NCBI RefSeq assembly: GCF_024713945.1
Contig: NC_134679.1
Location: 3,477,001-3,541,000, forward strand
From: Dermatophagoides farinae
Lineage: Eukaryota; Arthropoda; Arachnida; Sarcoptiformes; Pyroglyphidae
Reading direction: 5' to 3'
Length of the DNA stretch: 64,000 nucleotides
This document shows, piece by piece, positions 11,296 to 22,662 of the stretch. The notes under the pieces were generated by a model. It did not search any database. It saw nothing but the letters and a program-made list of their open reading frames with translations, and was not told the DNA's origin. The position numbers were made by a program, and so were the translations under genes. The first letter of the stretch is position 1; each line of letters begins with the position of its first letter.

Positions 11296-12095
11296 TCAAA
11301 AGATACGGAAACGTTCATGTGCTCCTAAATATTTTTTACATTTAGGACAATAATGTAGCATATCACGTGAACAATCGGTACAGAAAGGAATCAGGCAACA
11401 TCCGAGCCAACAACTGTGTTTCAAGACAAAAATAAAAACATTTTAATTAATTCAAAATTATTCAATAATTATGTAGGTGTGAGAATGCTTTGAAATATTA
11501 TTTGTTGTGTCATTGACATTTTCGTGACTTGAGATAATTAAGCAAAAAAACGTCTGTACACAAATGGAACGGTTTTTTCAATTTTCGAACAATTTTTATT
11601 TTGATTTGCTTGAAATTTTAATGATTGAATGATGATGATTTAGAATAGTTAAAAACAATACATACCCAATGAAGCAAAGCCCGGCACATAATAGCCATGT
11701 ACAGAAATTCGATCGGGCTTGGGTAACCGTTTTAACATCTTCGTGACAAAAAAAACATTTTACATGTATCGATTTTGATGGAAATCTATCCATAATGACT
11801 GTTGTATTAGCTAAAATTTATCAGGAAAAAAAGTTGAGACATGAATATCATCGAAATATATGATTATCCTTCGTGTTTTCCAGTGCTTACCATTCTGAGA
11901 AGTTGGCTGTGTAACGACAACGGATGATGGTTGCGGTCCTTGTTGTGGTTGTTGAAACTGCTGATCATAATTTGGCCACATAGTATAAGGTGGTGGTTGA
12001 TCATATTGTGGTTTTTGTTGATGTTGATCTTCAATAATGAAACCTGGAGCACTTGGAGCGGATGGTTCCGCCGAAATATTTGGATACATACTCAT
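11296..12095 (-). CDS. LITAF: LITAF-domain protein (lipopolysaccharide-induced TNF factor homolog)
   Basis: Three exons, 12095-11891, 11810-11666 and 11413-11296, join in phase to 155 residues, the usual size for the family. The N-terminus is Pro/Gln-rich with PSAPSAP and a PPPY motif (about residues 35-38) that would bind WW domains of NEDD4-type ligases. The C-terminal LITAF domain has the paired zinc knuckles CFFC (VKCFFCHEDVKT) and CPKC (HYCPKCKKYLG). These bracket a hydrophobic, Cys-rich membrane-inserted helix, LLCAGLCFIGCWLGCCLIPFC. Family members are monotopic proteins of late endosome and lysosome membranes, working with ESCRT and ubiquitin ligases in sorting. All key cysteines are present, so it should be functional. 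Confidence 0.95.
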
Positions 12096-14258
12096 TTTTT
12101 TGATATTTGATTGAAAACCAGATTAACTATGAACAATTTGAATTCGAAGAATAATAATGAAAGATTCAATTCAACGAGCAGAAAAGTAATAAACAAAATT
12201 TTCAAAAATCCAATCAATATGGAGACAATGGTAAAAAGCTTTGAATGATGACTCATACAACAAAAACTGAGCAACAAGCTACAAACGTTGTCTTTGCTGT
12301 TTTCAAATAATGATGCTGATGATGATGATCATGGTCGAAGCTTACACTGCTATTGAAGAAAAATAAACACTCGATTTCAAAGTTGAATTCAAAAGAGAGA
12401 ACAAGTAGCAAAACGAAGACTAAACGAAAGTTCAATTATCATCGAATAATAAAATGTTGGCACTTTATTACTGATCGATTGCATCAACAAAAACAATTAT
12501 GTTCGATAATATTTTGATGATGATAATGAACATCATATACCACATTTGCAAAGCTTTATTGAGTGTTTTTTTTTGATAATCCAAATAACAGCTACCCTTG
12601 TAAGACGATGATGAAAAATTTTATCATAACAACTGTTTATCTTGGCAAGATTTACAGATTTGTAATAAAATCTTGGCAACACAATACACAAAACAAAACG
12701 AAGAGCTAACAGAACTTGTATTCGAACGAATTGGATATTTGTTAAAAATCATTTACAATAAAAAAAAGAGAACTGAATATCTTCTTTCGATGAAATATAC
12801 TGCTATTTATTTGTTTCTTTCGTCCCATTCTATTTACCATTCAATTCACTTTCTCTGAACAAGCAATGTAAAATTTTTCTACGTCACATTATATGATGGC
12901 TATAACAACAAAAAAAAAATCCAAACTTGTTATATGTGGCTATAATATATAAATAAAGAGAGTAATCCGCGTATGTGCAGCTGTTAATAATAAAATGACG
13001 ACGGCGGTAAAAATTTGTGTGATCAGGATAAAAAAAAAGTGGTCTCCATTTTTTTTTTGTCTCTGCTGCTGTCTTCATGTACCACTTCCAAGAAAAATAA
13101 TATTCGCCGACGACAATCTGACGTCGAAAAGTTTGAACATATATTGTCTGGTTTGTTTTGGTTTTGTGATTTTTAATTTCGGTCTCTATTTTGATGGAGA
13201 TTTATGAACAAAATCGGTGTTTTTTTTTCGTTATCTTTCATTATCCTTTCGCCCTTATTATTCATTACTGACATGTATTTATTATTTCAAATGAAACGAG
13301 CTTTTCTTACATCATGACAAAAATGAAAAACAATTGGCCAAAGCACAATACAATGCCAAATAATAATTATCACAGGTATTAGCAAAAAAAAAATTGTTTA
13401 AAAAATTTTGTATTTAAAACTTGAACGCCATCTACGAACCGAAATGTCTTTTTTTGAAACGTTATAACATCGATGTTAGTTGAGATCATCATAGTAAAAA
13501 TTCGATGGATACCATTGAGAAAAAATACAACAAACTTTTGTGATGCTTATAAGATTATTGCATAATCTAATCTTCATTTGTACATTATAAAATATATACT
13601 TAATATAATATAATGGCTTTAGACATCCATGAATACACCCGGCTGATAAACTGGAATACATCCAGCCATTCAAATTGGTTTGACTGCCTACTCGACAAAT
13701 CATCTCATCAACATGATGAACAAGTCGAAAAACGATGAACAAAATTTAGAAACAGTCAATAGCGCCAGCACCAAAATGCCATGTTGAAAAATCTTATTAT
13801 AATACGAAAAATATCGACTTATTATAAACATCATTTTTTTGATGATTAGTTGTTGATCAGAAATTAGATTATTACTCAGGATTAAAAATATTGACATAAA
13901 TTGATGTTGAATCATATGATCAGATCACTTTATCAACATCATCATTTTCATTTTTTTTCCGCATTTCGAGTTTAACATTCTAATTTCGTCTTCATATTCA
14001 TATATAGCTTTACTTATTTTAGTGCAGTTTTTTTTAAATATCATTTCTAGTTAGTTTTCATTTATCAGAATATATATCTTAAATTTGTACACCACCGCCA
14101 TCCGCCAACATTCAACAACAACAATAACAAGGTCTTCCTGTCCTTTATTGCCATTGAATGGTCGTTATCATCATCATCATCAGCATCGTTGTTTTCTTCT
14201 GATTTTATTCGTTAAATTATAAAGTTGTTGAATATATAGTGGAGCTAAATTAAGTATT
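12096..14258. other. 2.2-kb divergent spacer between LITAF and glycogen synthase
   Basis: Both neighbours are transcribed outward, so this region must hold both promoters and 5' UTRs. The open frames here are short and low-complexity with no recognisable domain. An AT-rich run with TATATA-like stretches lies at 13997-14090, not specific enough to call. Confidence 0.45.
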
Positions 14259-16589
14259 ATGATGACATCGAATTCATTGATGAAATCAACAGAAACCGCT
14301 TCGAATCGATCAAATCGTCGATTTTATCGTGTAGATTCAATACCGACCGGTGATCATGGCCTTACAGCTGAACATGAAAACAAATGGTGTTTTGAAGTGG
14401 CTTGGGAAGTGGTCAATAAAGGTTTGAACAAAAAAAATAAGGTTGATAAAGTTTGATTTTTTCAGTCACTTCAAAAAATTTTACACTTTTACAGTTGGTG
14501 GTATTCATACCGTAATTCGTACCAAAGCCCAAACATCTGTTGAAGAATTAGGTAATCGTTATTTCATGATGGGCCCCTATATGGAACAAATGGTTCGAAC
14601 CGAAGTGGAAATTGAAGAAGAACCCGTCGAACGATGTTTTCGTGAAACGATTAAAATCTTTCGTGACCATGGAATCAAAGTAGTCTTTGGCCATTGGCTA
14701 ATAGATGGTTATCCGGCAGTCATCTTGTTCGATATTGAATCGGCTTCGTTTAAATTGAATGAATGGAAACATAATTTTTATGAAGTCACCCACATAGGTA
14801 TACCACATCAGGATCGTGAATCTAATGATGCTTTGATTCTTGGTTATTGTGTTACCTGGTTTCTTGAAGAAATTTACAAACGTATACAAGAACTTTATGG
14901 AACACCGTTGATGGTTGCACAATTTCATGAATGGCAAGCCGGTGTCGGTTTGATATTATGTAGAACGCGACATTTGGATATTGCAACTGTTTTCACTACA
15001 CACGCAACATTACTTGGGCGATATTTGTGTGCAGGAAATGTTGATTTCTATAACAATCTTGATAAATTCCATTTGGATCGTGAAGCCGGCAATCGTCAAA
15101 TCTATCATCGATATTGTATGGAAAGAGCTGCATCTCATTCGGCTCATGTTTTCACCACTGTTTCGGATATAACAGCAATGGAATCTGAACATCTACTCAA
15201 GCGAAAACCATGTCTGATCACACCAAACGGTTTAAACGTGAAAAAATTCAGTGCCATCCATGAATTTCAAAATCTACATGCATTAGCCAAAGAAAAAATT
15301 CATAAATTTGTACGTGGACATTTTTATGGTCATTATGATTTCGATCTGGATAAGACATTATATTTTTTCATCGCTGGTCGATATGAATTTAGTAACAAAG
15401 GTGCAGATTTATTTATCGAATCTTTGGCTCGTCTTAATCATTATCTCAAGGTAAATTTTAATAAAAGATTTGATTCTTAGTTTCTGATCTTGATGTGATT
15501 GATACTAGTCTAGCCAAAGTGACGTTACTGTGATTGCTTTCCTAATATTTCCCGGAAAAACTAATAATTTTAATGTCGAATCATTACGTGGTCAAGCTAT
15601 CGCTAAACAATTACAAGAAACCGTTGATGAAGTTCAGGAAAATATTGGCAAACGTTTGTTTGACATTCTTTTACAAGGTCGTTTGCCCGGTCCATCCGAT
15701 TTGATGAAACAGGAGGACATTGTCGAACTGAAACGTTGCATTTATGCTGCTCATCGATCAACATTACCACCAGTCATCACACATAATATGCAAGATGATA
15801 GTTCTGATCTCGTTTTGCAACATATTCGCCGTACACAATTGTTCAATAATCGTTCTGATCGTGTTAAAATTATTTTTCATCCAGAATTTCTAAGTTCCAC
15901 TAGTCCATTGTTCCCAATTAGCTATGATCAATTTGTTCGGGGCTGTCATCTGGGCGTTTTTCCTTCTTATTATGAGCCATGGGGCTATACACCAGCTGAA
16001 TGCACTGTAATGGGCATACCATCAATAACCACCAATCTTTCCGGTTTCGGTTGTTTCATACAGGAACATGTTGCTGATCCCATATCATACGGAATCTATA
16101 TTGTCGATCGTTTACATAAAAATCCCGAAGAAAGTGTTCAACAATTGGCTCAATACATGTTTGATTTTAGTTGTTTAACGAGACGACAACGAATTATTCA
16201 ACGTAATCGTACTGAACGTTTATCTGATCTTTTAGATTGGAGAAATCTTGGAATAGTAAGTTTATTGAAATAATTACAAATGAATGATAAAATTTATTTT
16301 TTTTCTCTTTAAAAAAAAGTATTATCGGAAAGCACGACAATTAGCACTGCATAGAATGCATCCAGAAATAATGACTGAAGATGGTACTATAGCTTCATTT
16401 AATTTTCCGAAACCAATTTCTGCACCGGCAACACCGGCCTCATCACGAGCACCATCACCTGTTTCATCAGAAGATGATGATGATGATAGCGTACATTCTG
16501 ATGTTGAGCGTGATATCCTAACAAATAATGATGATAATGGTAGTGTCGAAGCTATTCTGAATAAAGCAATAGCTTCAACTCAAGCTTAA
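14259..16589 (+). CDS. GlyS: Glycogen [starch] synthase, GT3 family
   Basis: Four exons, 14259-14421, 14495-15450, 15509-16255 and 16320-16589, join in phase to 711 residues, close to animal enzymes (about 700-740). It adds glucose from UDP-glucose to the non-reducing ends of glycogen in the cytosol. Seen in order: the donor-site start [19 protein letters not shown], with the Lys of the N-terminal NK-VGG loop; QFHEWQAG and [49 protein letters not shown]; the catalytic E-x7-E block [19 protein letters not shown]; and the arginine cluster [20 protein letters not shown], which senses glucose-6-phosphate. The tail [20 protein letters not shown], then Asp-rich, resembles the GSK3/CK2 phosphorylation cluster that turns the vertebrate enzyme off. 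The start ATG is followed by [10 protein letters not shown], like N-terminal regulatory segments. AATAAA-type signals lie just after the stop (16598-16612). Confidence 0.97.
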
Positions 16590-16741
16590 AAAGCTATAAT
16601 AAATAAAATACTTATTTTAAATTATTTTTCGTTTTAAACAACAACAAAAAAAAATCTCAACTAAATAAAGGTTAATGTTTGAATTAAATTTTTATTCCCA
16701 TTTCAGTTTCAAATGTAATTTTAAAAGGATTTAGCACTTTT

Positions 16742-17766
16742 TCAAAAAGGATAATTGGTCAAATGTGGACCCAACGAAAATGGACAAGTACGATAATTTT
16801 GATCCAATGACATCAATTCTTTAAGATCTTCATCGGTCAATTTAAAATCATACACTTGTAGGTTGGAAATGATACGTTCGAGGCGAACACTTTTTGGTAT
16901 GACGATAAAGCCACGATCGATAGCAAAACGGATCAGAATTTGGCCGGAATTTTTCTTATATTTTTGAGCTAAACGAACAATGACAGGATCGTTGAGCAAA
17001 TCTTTTTTCTTCTCATCGGGAAAATAAGTCGAACCGGGATTACCCAATGGTGAATAGGCAGTCAAAATAATGCCTTGATCGGCACAGAATTTTCGCAATT
17101 TTTCCTGATTCAAATATGGATGGCATTCAACTTGATTAACCACCGGTTTAATTCGAGCGACTTTCAAAAGTCGTTCAACTTGTTCTACATTGAAATTTGA
17201 AATTCCAATCGATTTGATCAAACCTTGATCGACTAATGATTCTAATGCTTGATAGGCTTCAATAAAATCGACTTTTCCATCAATTAATTTGTCATTTGAA
17301 TCTTTAGGAAATAATGAATCATCTGTTTGTTCAAAACTCATTGGCCAATGCAATAAAATCAAGTCCATGTACTTGAGCTGTAATTGTTTGAGAATTTTAT
17401 CCAAACAAATCGGCACACGATCTTTGCGATAGAAAGTTAGCCAAATTTTAGATGTTACATACAATTCATCTCGTTTTAACTATTTTAATATTAATAAAAA
17501 TAAAAATCATACATATTAAACATGGATTTAGTATTTTGATTCATTCAAAAACTCACCACGCCGGCTTCAATGCATTCGGTGATAGCTTTACCAATCTCTT
17601 CTTGATTCTGATAGATGTATGCACAATCCAGATGACGATATCCATTTTCTAATGCACCTTTCACGGCACGATAAACGGAACCATCAGGTGGTGATTGCCA
17701 AGTACCAAGACCAAGATTTGGATATTTTTGTCCATTGTTGAACGTGACAAATTTTGAATCAGCCAT
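16742..17766 (-). CDS. Aldo-keto reductase (AKR1-like)
   Basis: Two exons, 17766-17557 and 17479-16742, join in phase 0 to 315 residues, full length for the family. The fold is an NADPH-dependent TIM barrel that reduces aldehydes and ketones. Catalytic tetrad visible: Asp and Tyr in GYRHLDCAYIYQNQEEIG, Lys in LYVTSKIW and His in DLILLHWPMSF. The family signatures IKSIGISNFNVEQVERLL and IPKSVRLERI (the NADPH 2'-phosphate site) are present, as is the N-terminal LGLGTW. The last residues LGPHLTNYPF fit the usual C-terminal loop that sets substrate choice. It converges on glycogen synthase, with stops 152 bp apart, so their 3' UTRs must nearly meet. The physiological substrate cannot be told from sequence. 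Confidence 0.96.
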
Positions 17767-18448
17767 TCTTTCTAAAAATAAGTACACTTTTATTATCTTG
17801 TTTTTATGATGTCAAAATCGTACGATTGTTGAAAGTTAAATGCTTGTTGATTATGGAAGAATGAGAGCTTATATAATTGAATTGCTTTTCAATTAGAAAA
17901 AAAAAATCGAACAGCGACGGAAAAAAGCTGTCATAGTGATAAATGCTTGCTTGGTATCTATAGTTATGAATGTAACCACAAAACCATAGCAACTAAATAA
18001 ATTTTATTTATTAAACAATTATCTGTCTATCATTGCATTAAATATCAAGTGTTTTGCTAGAAATAAAATCTCGATCGTAACCAATATCGATAAATAATTG
18101 TTTTTTTTTTTTTGGTTTATCAAACGAAACCAATGTATTATTTGTTATAAACACATACCCGAAACCAATGACAATGTCCAATTCGGAATGAAAATCAATG
18201 TACAATGTATTTGGTAAGAAAAATTGAAAATATTTCAGGGAAATATTATATTGTGTTTTTATTTATACACACATGTAAAATAAATGAGCAAATAAAAGCC
18301 GGTTTTTATATAGCATAGAAAAATGTGTGCACATCAATCTGAACGATCTGTACATATAACCAATGATGTAAGGTGAATTTCGATTTATTCAGAATTAATC
18401 ATCATCATCATTATAGTTTATATTATGTACTATGCCCAGAATTTTAAT
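17767..18448. other. 0.7-kb spacer upstream of the aldo-keto reductase
   Basis: This holds the reductase promoter side and the 3' UTR of the membrane protein gene. It has a T12 run near 18100 and no coding sign. Confidence 0.45.
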
Positions 18449-20733
18449 TCAGATATGATTATTATTCTGAAATTTTTTAGAATTTTGATTTAGTCCATTA
18501 ATGTGTTTGTTTATACTTCTAGTACTGTTAGGATTATCCGATATTTTATGACAATATTTACAACGATAATATTTTCGTTTATGTTGTTGATTATTTGTTT
18601 GTTTTTTATCATTATTGTTTTGTTTACGAATTCCAAATAAAATCTTTGATCGATATTTTCGATGATGATGATGATTTTGACGGTATCGATATTTACGCTG
18701 TTGATGTTTGATCACATCTTTTGAATCGAATGTTTTCACTGATGATGGTGATGATGATATGGTTGATGCTTTTTCTGCTAATAAAGTTGCCGGAATGTTA
18801 TTTGTAATACAGGCGAAACCATAGGTAATATTTCCAATTTTGGACCATAATTGCCAAGCAACCGATAATGACGTGATGAACAAGAATAATATGAATGTCA
18901 GCAAATCTTTTTATTGAGAAAATGATAGATTTAGCATGAATTAATCTGAAAAAAAATTGCACTTACCATTCTTGGTCAAATTTATCAAATCGACAAATGG
19001 GTATACCCTAATAATGTGATAATTATTATAAAGCCATAGATTATATATGATACGAAAAAGAGAATAATTCTTGAATAAAAAACAACAATCAAATGGAAGT
19101 AATTGAAGATAGACAGTTATGATTGATGTTGATAGGGCACTCATCTGAATAAAAAATGAAAATCAGTTCAATGATCATTGTATTTGTTAAGCATTCACAT
19201 ACCCAGAATAAATCGATAAAATAAAACATTGTTAGATGGAAAACTAAGACACCAAATATGAATGCGATGTTGAGATAAAGCTCGCCATTATTTTCATTAT
19301 CGTCGCTATAATCGAATGAATAACTTTTTCCACCGCCATAACTTAGCATATACACATCGAATAGAGTAGCCATTAACCAAAATGATAATACAATTGAATG
19401 TAGTGATAACGCTAGGCGAAGATTTCGAGTACATCGGCAAACAATTGTCCATATGGATGATAGAATCATACTTATCAGGAATGCATAGATTAGATTCTCG
19501 TATGAACGATGATGACTTCGATTAGGATTGTCTGGATGCCATTTTGAAGAAATAGTAGCCATCAATGATATCGAAAAAGCAAAGACCAGAATGAAAGCGA
19601 AATAAAATATTTCTGAGAGAAAAAATTTAAACAGATAATTATTATAGGTTAAATTTAAACATCAATGTAAAAAAAATACCGAGAATAAAATATCGATAAC
19701 CTATGATCGAAACGATTGTTGAAAATATGCCCATGAAGACTAGCACAATGATGAATACAATATCAACCGATTTTGAGTCTGTATTGATGTTATGACTAGG
19801 AATATACAATGACCAATGAATTGTGTCATTTAGAATCGCTTCGTTTTTCAAACGAGCCACAATATTAAAATAAATTGTTTGCTTTGAATTGGAAGCAAAA
19901 TACAACCGTAGTGGTGATAGATTTGAATTTATTCTGGCTATAAGCAAACAATGATTAACAATCCAATCATAATTGGACATTGAGATTAGTCGATGAAAAT
20001 ATTCCGTTTCATCATCATTATCATTATTATCGTTGGTATAATATGCATAGATAAGATATTCAATCTGATCACGACTTTCTCGGCCACACTGATATTTCCA
20101 ATCGGTTTCATTACCAAAAGCTGCATGCTGAAATGTCAAATAGTTGATCAAAGGAAAAGTGGTTGGTTTTATATAAATGAATGGAGAAATTTCCAATGGG
20201 AATTCTAGATTACATCCGCCTGGCACGGGAACTGTGCGAAAAACAATACATTTATCAATATCAATGTGAAAAAAATTATACATACCATATATACTATGAT
20301 ATTTATTTTCAATCAACAATACATTCAATGGATTGACATTAGGATTGTACAAGCAGATTGAATATGATCGATGATAATGTTGGTTTCGGCCAAATGCTAG
20401 GCCAAAATTTGTTCCATTCATCACAATGGATTTAGGATTTTGCCAACGACATAATGATACGTTACGATTTTTATGTGTGTGAATTCCGAAAATGGTTAAA
20501 AATCCATCGGAATCATTAGAACTATCATCATTGGCTTTGATTAATTCATGTTCACTATCATTTAATTGAATTAGCTTATGATTAATGACTCGATTGGTTA
20601 ATTGAAGTTGAAGTTTGTCCATACTAATGGAGATGTTAACAAATTGAACCGGTGCCGAATGACTAGGTACAATAATCATGTTGAGCATTATGACCAACAA
20701 AAATAAGTTAATGATTTGAAAAAATTGTGCCAT
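18449..20733 (-). CDS. Unrecognised multi-pass membrane protein with large extracellular N-domain
   Basis: Four exons, 20733-19680, 19612-19203, 19144-18967 and 18906-18449, join in phase to 699 residues. If the in-frame 54-nt segment at 20285-20232 is an intron the length is 681. The ATG at 20733 starts a good signal peptide (MAQFFQIINLFLLVIMLNM...SHS); an ATG 20 codons upstream would spoil it. About 310 extracellular residues with several N-x-S/T sites and scattered cysteines follow. Then come seven likely membrane helices: VFIIVLVFMGIFSTIVSII, FYFAFILVFAFSISLMA, LIYAFLISMILSSIWTIV, the segment ending FWLMATLFDVYML, NIAFIFGVLVFHLTMFYF, a weaker STSIITVYLQLLPFDCC, and FILFLFITSLSVAWQLW. The tail is about 120 residues, His/Lys/Asn-rich. 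The layout recalls GOST or orphan seven-helix receptors, but I recognise no family and assign no function. Confidence 0.75.
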
Positions 20734-22662
20734 TTTTTTAGAATAAAATGTGGCGCCAAAAAAACGCCATGAATTTTTCACAAATGACCACAATATATTT
20801 CAAAATGTATGTGAATAGAAATAGTCGACACTGTTTATTATTAAAAAAAACCGTTGAAAAAAATGATAGTTTATGCTCACTGGTACAAGATGGCATAAAA
20901 ATCGCATTTTCAATAATTAGAATTAGACAACACAAGATAGCAGCACACGATTCAAGGAAATTTTTGTTTTTGACTATAGTGTTCCAAAAAGTAGGAGACG
21001 CGCCTTTATTCAAGAGATCCATCCATTGGAAAAAGTTGGTGAGTGTGTTGAAACAAGAGATCCAAATAGATGATTGGATCGATACAGAGGGTGCTAGGAC
21101 CCATTCGTACTCCCACTCATTCATTGTTGGTTTCTATATTTTTTTTTGTGTAATCAAATATTTTCCCAAAAAGATATTGTCCAGGCTATATATATGATAA
21201 GTATTCACGAATGGAAAACGGTTTACACCAATTGTAGATAGTATGATGATAGAAATGATGATGATGATACTGTAAATAACATTCTAACACTGCCACTACA
21301 TTAAAGTATTTTGACACTGCCATTCGGATTTACTGTCTGTATGTTGTCGTTGTCTTTTAACAATTCATCCAATTTTAGGACGCGATGAATTGTCAGGAAT
21401 TCTTATCCGAATCTTTCTATGTTCGTTTTGAAATGACTATGAACTCTATGTTGCATAGTGAGCGAGTGCGCCCCCATTCATTGTGAAGAATTTTACTGAA
21501 AATCAACAAAGAATTTTAATCATCATTTAGTGCATGGTTGAGTTTGACGTTTTATGTTCTTTGGGTGTGTGTGTGTGTATGTGTGTGAAAATATTGATGT
21601 TTATTGTCTGGTTTTTCCGATTTTAAAAAAATGTAAAATTTTCAAAATTATTGAATTTCTAGCTTATTATACGGAACAAATATTATAACCAATGCCACAC
21701 TATAGTAACATCTCTCATTTATCATCAACATCAATTTTGAAAAAAAATTACGATATAAAATAAGCGAAAATATTTGTATTCGATGACTTTGACGGTCAAT
21801 ATAACTTTGCGCCGCCCCCCTGCTTGGTGTGTGTTTGTATGTGTGTGAAAATATTGATGTCTTATTGTCTGGTTTTTCCGATTTTAAAAAAATGTAAAAT
21901 TTTCAAAATTATTGAATTTCTAGCTTATTATACGGAACAAATATTATAACCAATGCCACACTATAGTAACATCTCTCATTTATCATCAACATCAATTTTG
22001 AAAAAAAATTACGATATAAAATAAGCGAAAATATTTGTATTCGATAATTATTTTCATTGGCCAATGTATCTTTTGACAGCTGCTGCTGCTCACGGTTCAT
22101 TCATCAAAAACAGGATCAATGATGTAAATTATTAAAATTTGTTTTGGCCTATATATTTGAAGAAAGACAAACATTTCCTTTAATCATCATCATCATCATC
22201 ATCACTTTGATCAGTCTATCAACAATCAAAGACGAATGATCGAATGTTTGTTTTTGTTCAAGTGATTCTCGATTGACAGTCTATTTCGACAACCACCACT
22301 TGTTATTCAGTTTTGATTTTGGTTTGCCGGCAATCATCATAATGAATCATTGATGATTATGATGATCATCAGAAAATTATTTGTTTGATGAAAAAATGAT
22401 TTGCGAAACAAGTATATGTTTGACATTTTTTGTCGATTATCATCACGACAGATTGGTTGCCATCATAAGCTAATAGTCATACAAGCCTACATTCTTTCCT
22501 ATTTTGTTTGTTTATATTCGGCTTGAATCATCAATCATGTCGGTGTTTGATAACCACATGAACATTTTTTTCGCTAACATAAAAATCCAAAATCTGAATC
22601 AATTTTGAATCAAGATTATTTGATTTTTTATTCAAATTAATCAATCGCACCGGCTACAAACA
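20734..22662. other. 1.9-kb divergent spacer upstream of the membrane protein and ANKS1 genes
   Basis: Both flanking genes point outward. It contains the tandem duplication listed separately and two long open frames on opposite strands over 20738-21197 (149 codons plus, 128 minus). These match no family I know and overlap each other and the gene start, so I do not call them. The spacer between repeat copies has a local C-rich patch (21811-21820). Confidence 0.45.
21561..22045. repeat. Near-identical direct duplication, two copies of about 223 bp, 39-bp gap
   Basis: 21561-21784 and 21824-22045 are the same sequence. They differ by one inserted C just after GATATTGATGT-like sequence (21861) and by the length of the leading TG run. 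The period is about 261 bp. The copies are non-coding, begin at a (TG)n run and end at TATTCGAT. The near-identity points to a recent duplication or to gene conversion. Confidence 0.93.

Noticed and set aside
13476-13915. Minus-strand frames of 71-88 codons in the LITAF-glycogen synthase spacer
   Set aside because: No motif, no good start context, and no in-phase partner exon.
20738-21197. 149-codon plus and 128-codon minus frames overlapping each other
   Set aside because: Long for this AT-rich DNA, but they match nothing I know and overlap the start of the membrane protein gene. Left as unexplained rather than called a gene.
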